A stretch of DNA of 64,000 bases from Bin5 sp965261695 (GTDB taxonomy: Bacteria; Chloroflexota; Anaerolineae; Caldilineales; Caldilineaceae), in NCBI GenBank assembly GCA_965261695.1, contig OZ253474.1:5084001-5148000 (forward strand), written 5' to 3'. The position numbers and the translations under genes were made by a program. Below, piece by piece: positions 8,065-17,246 of this stretch (within the stretch, counting starts at the first letter, position 1; every line of letters starts with the position of its first letter). Under the pieces are notes generated by a model. That model was not told where the DNA came from, did no database searches, and was given only the letters and a program-made list of their open reading frames with translations.

Positions 8065-10248
8065 ATGCTCAGCCCGAATACCGTACACATCCATCTCCAT
8101 CCGGACATGCACACGCCGGACTGGGACCCCCGTTTTATGAGCAAGGTCGATCCGCAGGAGATCGCCGAGCTTGCCGCCCGCGCCGGCGGCACTGTCTTCT
8201 GGGCATTTGCCAAGTGCGTGCATGGCAGCGCCTATTATCCCACGCGTGTGGGGCATCAACACGCGACGCTGGCCGGGCGCGACCTGTTGGCCGAGGTCAT
8301 TGCAGCACTGCGCGCCAGGGAGATAGCCAGCATCATCTACTACTGCACCTGCAACGACACCTGGGCCGCCGACCAGAATCCCGACTGGAGCCAGCGCAAC
8401 AGCCAGGGCCAAGCTCTGCCGGAGGTGAGCATCAATGACTTTCCCTGGACATGTCTGAACTCCCCGTACCGTCAACGCGTGCTGGAGCAACTTCGGGAAC
8501 TGGCATACGGCTATGATGACGCGGTGGGCATCTTCCTCGATCGCGTGGACTGGGGGCCCGGCGGTTGCTACTGTGACTATTGTCAGCGCGCATTTCAGAT
8601 CGAGACCGGCCACGCCCTGCCGACCCGCGACCAGTGGCAGACGCCGCTAGGCCGCGCCTTCATGCTCTGGCGTAGCCGCGTGCTCCACGAATTCCTGCGC
8701 GAGGCGCAGGCCGTTGTCAAGCAAGCGCAGCCGGACTGGGCTTTCAGCCATAACGTCTATCCGGAAACACGCGAAATCGAGTGGGTTGGGCAGTGGCCGG
8801 AACGGGACGTGGCCATCGACGATGTCGTCCTTGTCGAGGCCTTCGGCGATTACACCTTCGAGTGGATGCGCAATGCGACTTACGCGCGCGCCTTGACCTC
8901 AGGCCGTCCCATCATTTCCTTTGGGCGATTCGTCGGTCCAATGTGGGACTGGACGACCAAACCTCAGGCCCATCTGATGGCGCAATGTCTTACGCCTCTC
9001 GCCAACGGTTGTGATCCCATGCTGATCGACTCCTTCTACCCCGACGGCAGCCTCGATCCCGCGGCCTATGCCGAGATGGCGCCGGTCAGCGCGGCCGTGC
9101 GCGCCCGCGCACCCTGGACAGTGGGCGGGGATCCCCTCCGCTACGCGGCCATCCACCTCTCCCTTCCCAGCCGTCTCTACTATGCCGACGACCAGCCTGC
9201 CGAATATCTGCACGACTTCAACGGCGCCTTCAAAGCGTTGGCCGACGGTCACATTCTGACCGACATTGCCTTGGGAAGAGACCTGACCGCGCAAAACCTG
9301 AGCGACTATCGCGTGCTTGTGCTGGCGAATGCGGCCTGTTTGAGCGATGATCAGCTCTCCGCCATTACTGAATTCGTGGCGCAGGGCGGCGGCTTGGTGG
9401 CGACCCACGCGACCTCCCTGTACGATGAACTTGGCGACCGCCGCGCCGATTTTGGGTTGGGCGATCTGTTGGGCGTCTCCTATCGCGAGCCGATCAACTA
9501 CAACACGACTTTCGTGCAGTTGGCAGCCAACAGCCTGATCGGGGCAGGGCTACCGACCGAAAGCCCGCTGTCCCTGGCGACACGGCAGTTGAAAGTTGAG
9601 GCGCAGCCTGACGCTGATATCGCCGCCTGGGTAACGGTCCCCCTTGTGGATTATGGCGTGGCGCCCCGCCGCATCACGTGGGGAGATCCGCCGCCGGGGA
9701 TGCAGACCGCCCATCCGGCCGTGACGACCCGGCAGTATGGCAAGGGGCGCGTCGTCTACATTGCCGGCCTTCCCGAACGCGCATACTTCCAGAGGCACTA
9801 CCTCCACTGCCGTCAATTGCTGTTGAATGCCATCCGCTGGGCAGCCGCGACCGCGCCGCCCGTTCAGCTGGAAGGGGGCACCGGCCTGAAATTGACAACC
9901 TTCCTCCAACAGGGGGCAACTCGCGACGCCTTACCTGGCGGTAGCGGCTCGCCGGAATCAAGATTGGTCGTGAATATCGTCAACTTGCAGGCAGTGCCCG
10001 GCCATGAGGTGAAGCAGGGAGCGGTAGAAGGGGCGGGGAAACTCAACTGGGCCTATCCGATCGAGGAGATCGTGCCAGCACACGACGTCCGGCTAAAGAT
10101 TGCCAGCCACGGCCATGGCCATCCGCGAGTTTATCTCGCGCCGGAGGGTGAAGAACTGGCCTTTGATTTAGAGGATGGGTGGATCCAGGTAAGCGTTCCG
10201 ACCGTGCACTATCACGCCATGATCGTGGTCGAAGGCTTGAGCGAATGA
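8065..10248 (+). CDS. Glycoside hydrolase-like protein with beta-galactosidase trimerisation-type domain
   Basis: A 727-residue protein with no signal peptide, so probably cytoplasmic. Residues 1-330 form a putative (beta/alpha)8 domain of the hypothetical glycosyl hydrolase type. The motif VGIFLDRVDWGPGGCYCDYC, with an Asp on the end of a strand followed by a Cys cluster, is typical of that family. Residues ~370-600 resemble a glutamine-amidotransferase-fold domain as in GH42 beta-galactosidases (YRVLVLANAACLSDDQ, FVAQGGGLVATHATSLYDE, GKGRVVYIAG). A beta-rich C-terminus ends LEDGWIQVSVPTVHYH. It likely acts on oligosaccharides, but the bond specificity is unknown. It ends 37 bases inside the convergent SH3-protein gene. 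Confidence 0.8.
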   Translation: MLSPNTVHIHLHPDMHTPDWDPRFMSKVDPQEIAELAARAGGTVFWAFAKCVHGSAYYPTRVGHQHATLAGRDLLAEVIAALRAREIASIIYYCTCNDTWAADQNPDWSQRNSQGQALPEVSINDFPWTCLNSPYRQRVLEQLRELAYGYDDAVGIFLDRVDWGPGGCYCDYCQRAFQIETGHALPTRDQWQTPLGRAFMLWRSRVLHEFLREAQAVVKQAQPDWAFSHNVYPETREIEWVGQWPERDVAIDDVVLVEAFGDYTFEWMRNATYARALTSGRPIISFGRFVGPMWDWTTKPQAHLMAQCLTPLANGCDPMLIDSFYPDGSLDPAAYAEMAPVSAAVRARAPWTVGGDPLRYAAIHLSLPSRLYYADDQPAEYLHDFNGAFKALADGHILTDIALGRDLTAQNLSDYRVLVLANAACLSDDQLSAITEFVAQGGGLVATHATSLYDELGDRRADFGLGDLLGVSYREPINYNTTFVQLAANSLIGAGLPTESPLSLATRQLKVEAQPDADIAAWVTVPLVDYGVAPRRITWGDPPPGMQTAHPAVTTRQYGKGRVVYIAGLPERAYFQRHYLHCRQLLLNAIRWAAATAPPVQLEGGTGLKLTTFLQQGATRDALPGGSGSPESRLVVNIVNLQAVPGHEVKQGAVEGAGKLNWAYPIEEIVPAHDVRLKIASHGHGHPRVYLAPEGEELAFDLEDGWIQVSVPTVHYHAMIVVEGLSE

Positions 10249-11549
10249 GAAGCTAAAGGCAAAGAAAAAACTGGAGGAGGGGGCGAAACTCCCTCCTCAG
10301 TTGACTCCATTTCTTCCACCACAGGTAACTGTTCTAGTTGCCCCTCAACCGTTACATAGTCAGTGGACACCCAGCCGTAGCCGCTGGGCAGATCGGCGAC
10401 GGAAACCTGGATCCAATTGCTTTCCTCGTTGCGTCCGATCGCGTTGAACACCACTCCGCCTGCGGCTTTGGCAACGATTTCGTAATTCGTTCCGGGGCCG
10501 GCGCGTACGTTGAGGCGCAGGCCAAAATTGATCACAGTAACGACGACCTTACCCGCCTCAACCGTCGGCGTGGGTGTCGCCGTCCCGTCCATCGCATCTT
10601 CCGCCACCAGTTCCGTTTCAGTCGTCGGAATCGAGATGAACTCCTCGACTGGCAACGAATCCCCGCTTACCACCAGGAGTTCGTCAGCCGAAACCCAGCC
10701 GTGAACGCCGTCGTCGTCGTAAACGAAATACCAGTCGCTTTCGTCGGTCCGATATGCGGCTGTCAGCCGTTGACCAGCCTCAAAGTGGGCGACGAACGCC
10801 CCATCCTCGTTGCGCCAAAGATTGGCGCCGCCGATACGTGCCAAAGACAGAGCCGTTGGCCCGTCGGGCGGCACAAAAGGAGTCGGAGACGGTTGCGTTG
10901 TCTCGTCCGTTGGAGTTGGCTCTGGCGTGCCGTCTCCAGCCGGCTCCATCGTCGCTACTCCGGTAGGCTCCGGTGTAGCCCCCTCCGCCATCGTCTCTGC
11001 GGTCGCCTCCGGCGTCATTGATTCCATGGCTCCTTCCGGCGTGCCGGAGGGCGTGGGTGTCGGCATTGCGTCTTCCTGCGATCCTGGTTCTGCCGTAACC
11101 GTGCCGGTTGCTTCAGTCATGGTCGACGAATCGGTCTCCGATGTCGGTTCGGGTGTCGATGTCGGTTCGGGTGTCGATGTCGGTTCAGGTGTCAATGTCG
11201 GCGTTGGCGTTGGCTGCTCCACGGGCAGACGGCTCAGCCCGGCAGCCAGCAATGTCCTCACCTCAACCCAACCTTCAATATCATCCCTCGTCTTGACAAG
11301 CACCCAACGAAGGTCCTGCGAGCGCAGGCGCGCCGTAACCAGCGTACCGCCCACCAGCGTCTGAAATGGTTCACCGTTGGGGCGGTCATGCAGCGACGTG
11401 CCCTGATTGCGGACAACCGCCAGTACGTTAGGCGCAATCGGTGTGGCCTGTGACAGCGCCTCTTCGGCATCGCTGCCGAATACAGACCCAGGCCGAATCA
11501 GCGCGACGCAGAGCAGCAAAGCGAAGCCAAAAACGAGTCGTATCTTCAT
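10212..11549 (-). CDS. Secreted SH3-domain protein with Pro/Thr-rich linker
   Basis: A 445-residue protein. An N-terminal signal peptide or membrane anchor (LVFGFALLLCVALIRPGSVF) is followed by an SH3-like domain (LHDRPNGEPFQTLVGGTLV, WVEVRTLL) and a low-complexity linker of PEPTSTPEPTS-type repeats. A second SH3-like unit (ANLWRNEDGAFVAHFEAGQ) and a clear bacterial SH3b domain (LRLNVRAGPGTNYEIVAKA, YGWVSTDYV) come next. SH3b domains bind cell-wall or surface polymers. The last ~30 residues are suspicious: an intrinsic-terminator-like hairpin lies inside the frame at 10274-10298, and the frame then runs into the convergent gene. A one-base frameshift or assembly error near the true stop is possible. 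Confidence 0.8.
   Translation of the reverse strand: MKIRLVFGFALLLCVALIRPGSVFGSDAEEALSQATPIAPNVLAVVRNQGTSLHDRPNGEPFQTLVGGTLVTARLRSQDLRWVLVKTRDDIEGWVEVRTLLAAGLSRLPVEQPTPTPTLTPEPTSTPEPTSTPEPTSETDSSTMTEATGTVTAEPGSQEDAMPTPTPSGTPEGAMESMTPEATAETMAEGATPEPTGVATMEPAGDGTPEPTPTDETTQPSPTPFVPPDGPTALSLARIGGANLWRNEDGAFVAHFEAGQRLTAAYRTDESDWYFVYDDDGVHGWVSADELLVVSGDSLPVEEFISIPTTETELVAEDAMDGTATPTPTVEAGKVVVTVINFGLRLNVRAGPGTNYEIVAKAAGGVVFNAIGRNEESNWIQVSVADLPSGYGWVSTDYVTVEGQLEQLPVVEEMESTEEGVSPPPPVFSLPLASHSLKPSTTIMA
10260..10298 (-). terminator. Intrinsic terminator-like hairpin
   Basis: On the minus strand, GAGGAGGG, a 9-base loop and CCCTCCTC form an 8-bp perfect stem followed by CAGTTTTTTCTTT. This is a textbook intrinsic terminator layout for the SH3-protein gene. 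It lies before that gene's apparent stop codon at 10212, and a TGA in another frame lies directly beside the stem. Confidence 0.55.
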
Positions 11550-11787
11550 CGCCCTCTCTCCATCGCTTGAATGCGGCTCGTCATTGCTCTCTCCTAACGT
11601 TACGTATCGCCTTGCGGCAATTCGGCATTGGCTCTACCACCGCAGTTGCATCCTATTCAACACCCAACACTCCACGTGGAAACGGCTAGTTGTGATGCCG
11701 AGCGTGGTCAAACCATTCGTTCTGGAAAAGGCCGGTCCCAGCGCGCGGCAATCTGTGGTGCGATTCATCCTTCGACAAGCGCAAGAG

Positions 11788-13092
11788 CTACTCAAATGTA
11801 GCCGAGACGAAAATTCCCGGATTGAACTGCGCTGTACCTTCTTGCGGCAGTCTGATCGTTACCGGAAAAGTTGAGTTGCCTTTGCCGGGTAGACTGATAG
11901 GCGATATCTTGTAAATCGTCGACAAAACGGCTATCTCGTCGGTGCCAAAACGTGTGATGCGTACAGGATCGCCGACCGACATTGACAGCACCTGGTCTTG
12001 CGGAATGCCGACGATAAGCTCCAGCGCACTGGCGTCACCTATCTCTGCAACAGTCGAAGATGCACCGATCATCTGTCCCTCTTCTACACGGAGGGCGAGC
12101 ACGATTCCTGTAAATGGTGCCCGTACCTGGGCTTTGTCCCAGCGTTGTTGGGCCTCCTCCAGCGTGATCAATGCCTGGCTTACCCGCAACTCAGTCGATT
12201 TCTGGCTGTGCGTCAACTCCTTTACTCGCTGAACCGTCGCCTCCGCGGCCGTGACCCGCGCTCGACCCACAGCCAGATCCACCCCAGAAATGCCTTTCTC
12301 CAGTTCGTTCAGTGCGTGCTGCGCCTGATGGGCCGCGGCGAGAGCGCTCTGAACTTCCGAAGTGGGCGGCGGCTGCGTCGCTTCAGCGAAGGCGGCCTGC
12401 GCCACATTCAGATCGATCGTAACCCGTTGCAGATTCGCAGCCTGTGGCGTGCCCCCGATATCTTCACGCCAGGAAATTTCATTGTATGACCGTTGTGCCT
12501 GCGTTACGGCAACCTGCGCACGCTCCACAATTGCGTGAAATTGTTGCAACCTGGCCTCAGACGGTCCAGCAAGGATCTCATTATAGCGGGCCCAGGCGGC
12601 GTTGGCGCGGGCGCGCACCGCCGCAATCTCCTCTTCGGCCGCGCCGCCCGCCTCCAGTTTGGCAAGGTTGGACCGCGCAAGTTCCAGGTTGGCTTCGGCC
12701 ACGGCCAACTCGCTCTCGGAAGACTGCTCATTGATCTCCAACAAGGCGACGCGGGCCAGTTCCAGCGCAAGTTCCGCCCGCTGTATACTCCAATCCAACT
12801 GTGTGCTATCTATTCGCAGCAGTTGCTGGCCCTTCTCTACGAGGTCGCCGACCTCGACGAGCAATTCCAACACTTCGCCGTTCACACCGGGCGCGATCGC
12901 ACGCGATCTCGCCACCTCCAGAGAGCCAAAGTAGGTTGGAAGCCCGAACTGCGCCTCGGCTGCGGCGGGTTGTGCGCCGGTAGACGCCATCAACCCGCCT
13001 TCGATCTGCCCGCTGCGGGCAATAACAATGCCCAACCCTATCAGGACGATCAAGAACAGTCCTGGCACGATTCGGCTAACTGTTCGTAGCAT
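11788..13092 (-). CDS. HlyD-family periplasmic adaptor (membrane fusion protein)
   Basis: A 434-residue protein. One N-terminal membrane segment (IVPGLFLIVLIGLGIVIA) is followed by a biotinyl-lipoyl-like half (RAIAPGVNGEVLELLVEVGD, LVEKGQQLLRID). A long Ala/Glu-rich coiled-coil hairpin spans residues ~110-310, and the second lipoyl half (VRAPFTGIVLALRVEEGQMI) leads into a beta-barrel domain. Such adaptors couple an inner-membrane pump to export. No pump gene is adjacent; the nearest candidate is the MacB-like pair 16-20 kb away. It starts at an ATG 312 bases from the aldolase/dehydrogenase stop. Confidence 0.88.
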   Translation of the reverse strand: MLRTVSRIVPGLFLIVLIGLGIVIARSGQIEGGLMASTGAQPAAAEAQFGLPTYFGSLEVARSRAIAPGVNGEVLELLVEVGDLVEKGQQLLRIDSTQLDWSIQRAELALELARVALLEINEQSSESELAVAEANLELARSNLAKLEAGGAAEEEIAAVRARANAAWARYNEILAGPSEARLQQFHAIVERAQVAVTQAQRSYNEISWREDIGGTPQAANLQRVTIDLNVAQAAFAEATQPPPTSEVQSALAAAHQAQHALNELEKGISGVDLAVGRARVTAAEATVQRVKELTHSQKSTELRVSQALITLEEAQQRWDKAQVRAPFTGIVLALRVEEGQMIGASSTVAEIGDASALELIVGIPQDQVLSMSVGDPVRITRFGTDEIAVLSTIYKISPISLPGKGNSTFPVTIRLPQEGTAQFNPGIFVSATFE

Positions 13093-13403
13093 TTTGGCCT
13101 CCTCAGAAGAATGTTATTCTCCGAAGCCTTAGTGCCTCTAGCCGGAGTGAGGGACAGAGACAAAGATGGAAGAAGCCCCAGGGGACCACTGAACGAATTG
13201 TTCCAGCGTCACCAATCTGAGCCGGTGCGACAAACGCAACGCACGCAAGTATACCAAATCCACTCTCATCAACGCAAGCCCGGTTTTGGCTTCATGGCCG
13301 AAAAGGAGTGCCCATCTCCCGTTTCCTGAAGCACTGTCATTGCGGCAGGGATACTCCTGGTCAAAGTTCGGTGCCAGTCATGTCAATGCTGGAGAGGCGA
13401 CGC
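13093..13403. other. Intergenic, nothing recognised
   Basis: This 311-base gap lies between the adaptor start and the aldolase/dehydrogenase stop, both on the minus strand. The region should contain the adaptor promoter, but no convincing -35/-10 pair, repeat or RNA was seen. Confidence 0.5.
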
Positions 13404-15392
13404 CTAAACGACTCGCTCATTGCCGCCGTCAATGGGGATCTGCGCGCCGGTCGTTTTGGCAAAGAGCGGCCCGGCCACGGCGCAGGCCATGTCAGCCACG
13501 TCCGCCGAGGTGATTTCGACGCCCAGCAAGTTCCTCGCTTTGTACTCGGGTACGCTGATCCCGTAACTGGCTGCCCGCTTTTGCAGCAGCTCTTCCGTCC
13601 ACAAAGCCGTATCGAAGACCGCGTTGGGGTGAATGACGTTGACCCGTATGCCCGCTGCCGCAAGCTCCAGCGCGGCGACGCGCGCCAGTTGGGTCAGACC
13701 CGCCTTGGCGACCGAATAAGCCGCCGCGCCCGGCCCTGGCGCCGGCGCGTTCTTGGAGCCGATGATGACGATAGCCGGTTCGCAACCCATCTCAAGATAG
13801 GGCGTGCTCGCCTGCAACAGGCGTTGCTGGCTGGTCAGATTCACGCTGATGCTCCGGTCCCAGTGGTCGGGATCAATCTCCACGATCGTCTGGCTGGCAG
13901 GGAAGACACCGGCATTGCAGATGACAATATCCAGCCCGCCCCAGCGCCGCACCGTCCGCTCGACAGCCGCTTGCAGCGCGTGGTCATCCGTAATGTCACA
14001 GCGGATTCCCAGCACGCGCTGCCGGTCGTACTGCTGCGCGACAGCCGGGTTGATGTCCAGCGCGGCTACGACGGCGCCGCGACTGAGCAAAGCCTCTACA
14101 CAGGCGCGGCCAATGCCGCTGGCCCCGCCCGTTACCAGCGCGATCTTGCCCCCGAACTCCGGCACTGTCGCCGCGCCCTTTAGCTTGGCCTGCTCCAATT
14201 CCCAGTACTCGATATCGAAGATCTCTTTTTCGCCCAAGGGATGCCAACCGCCCAGCGCTTCCGCCCACTCGATAGCCCGCAGCGTATGCCGCTTGATGTC
14301 GTCAATTACGCCGAACTCCTTGGGACTCGCGCCGAATGCGACGCTTCCCAGGCCCGGCCACAGTGCCCAGCGCGGCGCCGAGTCGAGTTGCGCCAGGCTG
14401 CCGTCAGTGTGGCGGGCAAAGTACTCGTCGTAGGCCGCCGCGTAGTCGTCTACATCCGCGTCCGCCCCTTTCTCGGTCACAACAAGCGGGATCCGCTTCG
14501 TGCGAATGACATGGTCCGGCGTCAGCAGACCGCGCGTGGCCAAGCGCGGGGCCTCCGGCAGCATCGAAAATGCACGCACATCCGCGGTGTCGTCCAGCGA
14601 AGCCAGAAGCGCCTGCCCTTTGGCCCTGGAAACAGCCCGCCTCAAATTCGCCAGTTCCAACAGCGGAATACACGAGTCAGAGTCAGCCCCTCTCTCCACT
14701 CCATTGGCTCTGCTTGACACCCTTTTCTCAATATACGCTTCCGCCGCAGATACAATCTCGATGTGGCGCTCGTAGCTCTCACGGGCGTCGTCGGCGAAAG
14801 TGAAGAGACCGTGATTGAGCAATACCATCCCCGCCAGCTTCTGCCAGTCCGTCGCCTGCGCCATCTTATAAATAGTGCGGGCGAGGATGAAGCCGGGCAT
14901 CACGTAGGGGACGATCAACATCTGCGCGCCGTAGAGTTTACGCACGCGCGCTTCTCCGTCCGCCGCGTTCGTCAGTGCGACCACAGCATCCGCGTGCGAG
15001 TGATCGACAAAGCGGAAGGGGATGATCGCGTGCAGGATCGCCTCCACCGAGGGGTTGGGCGCGTAGGGATCGATCAGGGCGGCTCGCTGCGCAGTGACCA
15101 TAGCGCTGTCGCTCAACTCCTCGAACGCGGCCAGTCGCCGCAACGCATCAAGCCGGACCGGCGCGAAACCGGGCGCTTCGATGGTCGCTAGGTCCCAGCC
15201 GCTGCCCTTGACGTACAGGACTTCCTCCCATTCGCCAAAAATGTTGAGCGCCGACGCCTTGACCGAGGTATTGCCGCCTCCGTGCAGAACAAGCGAGGGG
15301 TCGCTGCCCAGCAGGCGAGATGTGTAAACCCGCAGTGCCAGCGGGTCCGCCGCAATACTAGCCGCCTCCCTGTGATTCCATTTGCTGCGCAT
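13404..15392 (-). CDS. Bifunctional class II aldolase / short-chain dehydrogenase (rhamnulose-1-phosphate aldolase/alcohol dehydrogenase type)
   Basis: A 662-residue two-domain protein of the expected length. Residues ~1-400 form a class II aldolase/adducin-like domain with VLHGGGNTSVK at the phosphate-binding N-terminus, the zinc histidines in DHSHADA and a third His in VLLNHGLFTF. Residues ~420-662 are an SDR domain with TGGASGIGRA, a CNAG motif (VICNAGVFP), YSVAKAG and IPIDGGNERVV at the end. The fused family cleaves rhamnulose-1-phosphate or related deoxy-ketose phosphates to DHAP plus lactaldehyde and oxidises the aldehyde. No rhamnose isomerase or kinase is visible nearby, so the exact sugar is uncertain. 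Confidence 0.9.
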   Translation of the reverse strand: MRSKWNHREAASIAADPLALRVYTSRLLGSDPSLVLHGGGNTSVKASALNIFGEWEEVLYVKGSGWDLATIEAPGFAPVRLDALRRLAAFEELSDSAMVTAQRAALIDPYAPNPSVEAILHAIIPFRFVDHSHADAVVALTNAADGEARVRKLYGAQMLIVPYVMPGFILARTIYKMAQATDWQKLAGMVLLNHGLFTFADDARESYERHIEIVSAAEAYIEKRVSSRANGVERGADSDSCIPLLELANLRRAVSRAKGQALLASLDDTADVRAFSMLPEAPRLATRGLLTPDHVIRTKRIPLVVTEKGADADVDDYAAAYDEYFARHTDGSLAQLDSAPRWALWPGLGSVAFGASPKEFGVIDDIKRHTLRAIEWAEALGGWHPLGEKEIFDIEYWELEQAKLKGAATVPEFGGKIALVTGGASGIGRACVEALLSRGAVVAALDINPAVAQQYDRQRVLGIRCDITDDHALQAAVERTVRRWGGLDIVICNAGVFPASQTIVEIDPDHWDRSISVNLTSQQRLLQASTPYLEMGCEPAIVIIGSKNAPAPGPGAAAYSVAKAGLTQLARVAALELAAAGIRVNVIHPNAVFDTALWTEELLQKRAASYGISVPEYKARNLLGVEITSADVADMACAVAGPLFAKTTGAQIPIDGGNERVV

Positions 15393-15473
15393 CGTTCACC
15401 GCTCCAATGCGTTTGCGTTTTGCAAAAAGTGCTGGCGAAACGCCCGCGTTCCCAGGGGGACAAGCGAATTGGT

Positions 15474-16229
15474 TCAGTCCGACAGCCGCGCCAGCGATTC
15501 CTGCACTGTCGGCCGCGCGCCTGCGGCCACATCCTCCCGCCGCCGCTGATGAAACATGGTCAGAATCCCGTTAGACTTTGCCATCCCGCCGATCTCTTCG
15601 CAGTAGGCTGCAAGCTTCTCTCCAGGCAGCGCCCACAACGCGATATCATCGGTCAGGGAGTCCAGATAGGCCCGCGCGCCGCAGCAGCCCAGGCTCATCG
15701 CCGCGTGTCCGCCATTCGTCACCTGCGGCACGACCGCGCAAGCCGGACGGCCCATCGCCGGCGGGATGCCTTCATCAACGCGGGCAACGGCCTCGGTCAG
15801 GATTAAACTCTGCTGCGCGTGGGCAAAGAGCAAAACAACGTCCGGGGTCAGTGGAAAGTCGGCCAGCGGCCCATAGATCGTATACCGGGCGGACCGCTCC
15901 AACACCGGAATCGCGGCCACCTCCTCCGCGCGCACGTAGTCCAATCCCTGCATCGCTTCCAGAGTCGTCTGCAGTTCGACCGGCTGCGTCTCGGGCGCGC
16001 CTGTAAGGTTGTGCGTGTGAATGCCGATGGCGCACAGTTCATGATCTTTGGCGCTAGTCGAAAAGACTCGGCGAGCCGCCTCCTGCCAGAAATAACAACC
16101 GGCCGGCGCGGCCTCCTCATAAGGCGCTATCCCCGCGGGCGTCTCGTCGGTGAAGGCGAGCGCCACCGGCGGCGCCGAGAGCTGCAGCGATTCGACAAGT
16201 TGCTTGGCCTGCGCATTGTATGTACCCAT
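15474..16229 (-). CDS. DUF169 domain protein
   Basis: A 251-residue protein resembling the DUF169 (COG2043) family, with LQLSAPPVALAFTDETP at the N-terminus, a Cys-containing PAGCYFWQEA, and the conserved NGGHAAMSLGCCGAR near residue 190. Conserved cysteines suggest metal or redox chemistry, but the family has no established reaction. It lies 81 bases upstream of the aldolase/dehydrogenase gene on the same strand and could share its transcript. Confidence 0.75.
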   Translation of the reverse strand: MGTYNAQAKQLVESLQLSAPPVALAFTDETPAGIAPYEEAAPAGCYFWQEAARRVFSTSAKDHELCAIGIHTHNLTGAPETQPVELQTTLEAMQGLDYVRAEEVAAIPVLERSARYTIYGPLADFPLTPDVVLLFAHAQQSLILTEAVARVDEGIPPAMGRPACAVVPQVTNGGHAAMSLGCCGARAYLDSLTDDIALWALPGEKLAAYCEEIGGMAKSNGILTMFHQRRREDVAAGARPTVQESLARLSD

Positions 16230-16247
16230 TTTGACGGTTCTCCTGAA

Positions 16248-17238
16248 TTAGTGTTTCGCGTCGACAGTTTCTTGATAGCTGATCCACGCCGGCTTCGGCT
16301 CGAAGCCCAACTTGAGGTTCAGCGTGTACATCGGATTGTTTTCTTCGTGGCTGGTCACAATCGTCTCGGCCTCTAACTGAACGGGCATATTCGATCGTAC
16401 GCACCTTGAGCGCGGTGGCGATGCCCGGCTGCCGGTATGCCCGCACCACGCCAGTCAGACCGGCGCCAAACCGTTTGCCGGTCGGTTCCTTTCGCCACAG
16501 GTTGCTCATTCCAACGAACGACCCGGCTGCCGCGATTGCGATGAAAAACGCATCCTCATCCAGTTCCGGATCCTGCAAGATCCTCTCGTCGAACTCGGTT
16601 AGCGTCGGTTTGGCAAATGGCTCGGTTGACGGCGCATCCTCAATAATGGCCCAGCGCAAGTCGCGTAACTTCCGTTTCCACTCCGGCTCCTATTCTTATA
16701 ACTGAGCTAGGGTGAAGATACAAGTCGTCTCCTCAGCGAGACGCTCGCCGTACGGCGCAAAAACATCCGGATCGGCCTCAGCGACGCACAGAGCCGCCGA
16801 AGGCGAGCGCATCACCTGGCGGAAGCCCTCTTCCAGCAAGAATTTCACCCTGGTCGTGTCATCCTCTTTGGCCCCGCTTTCCAACTTCTCTACCTCGTTC
16901 TCCTGCCGTTTAAGGAGCCCCTACATGGCATCATACAGGATCGTCAGAATCTGTGTTTGCGGACAATCGTGGTGGATGCAAAAACGCAGTTGAACCGTGC
17001 CGCGCTGTTGCTGCCTATATGCCTCGTAGCAAGTCGCGACGGCGACCACTTCCTCGCCAGCGCCACCGTACACAACAAACCTGTCGAATCGACTATCTGA
17101 GGGCCAGTTAGCATCCTCCTGCTCAATTTCTGCTGCCGTTTCAAGGCGGCGATCAGGTGAGACGATTCGATTGAGGGCGACGAGCGCCTCATACCCCTTT
17201 GAACTGGGTTGAAACACCTGGGCGCTTTACATCGTCTT
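16248..17238 (-). pseudogene. Decayed double-GNAT acetyltransferase
   Basis: One reading frame carries three successive pieces of a two-domain GNAT protein, separated by in-frame stops. The first piece begins VFQPSSKGYEALVALNR and ends at a TAG (~16919-16921). The second, ESGAKEDDTTRVKFLLEEGF, ends at TAA 16696-16698 with a further TAG at ~16690. The third, WAIIEDAPSTEPFAKPTL, reaches the acetyl-CoA loop YRQPGIATALKVRTIEYAR. A frameshift near 16390 then moves the tail (AETIVTSHEENNPMYTLNLK, LGFEPKPAW) into another frame, ending at TAA 16248-16250. With at least four disabling lesions the gene is dead. The 5' limit is approximate. Confidence 0.85.
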
Positions 17239-17246
17239 GCCGTTCT

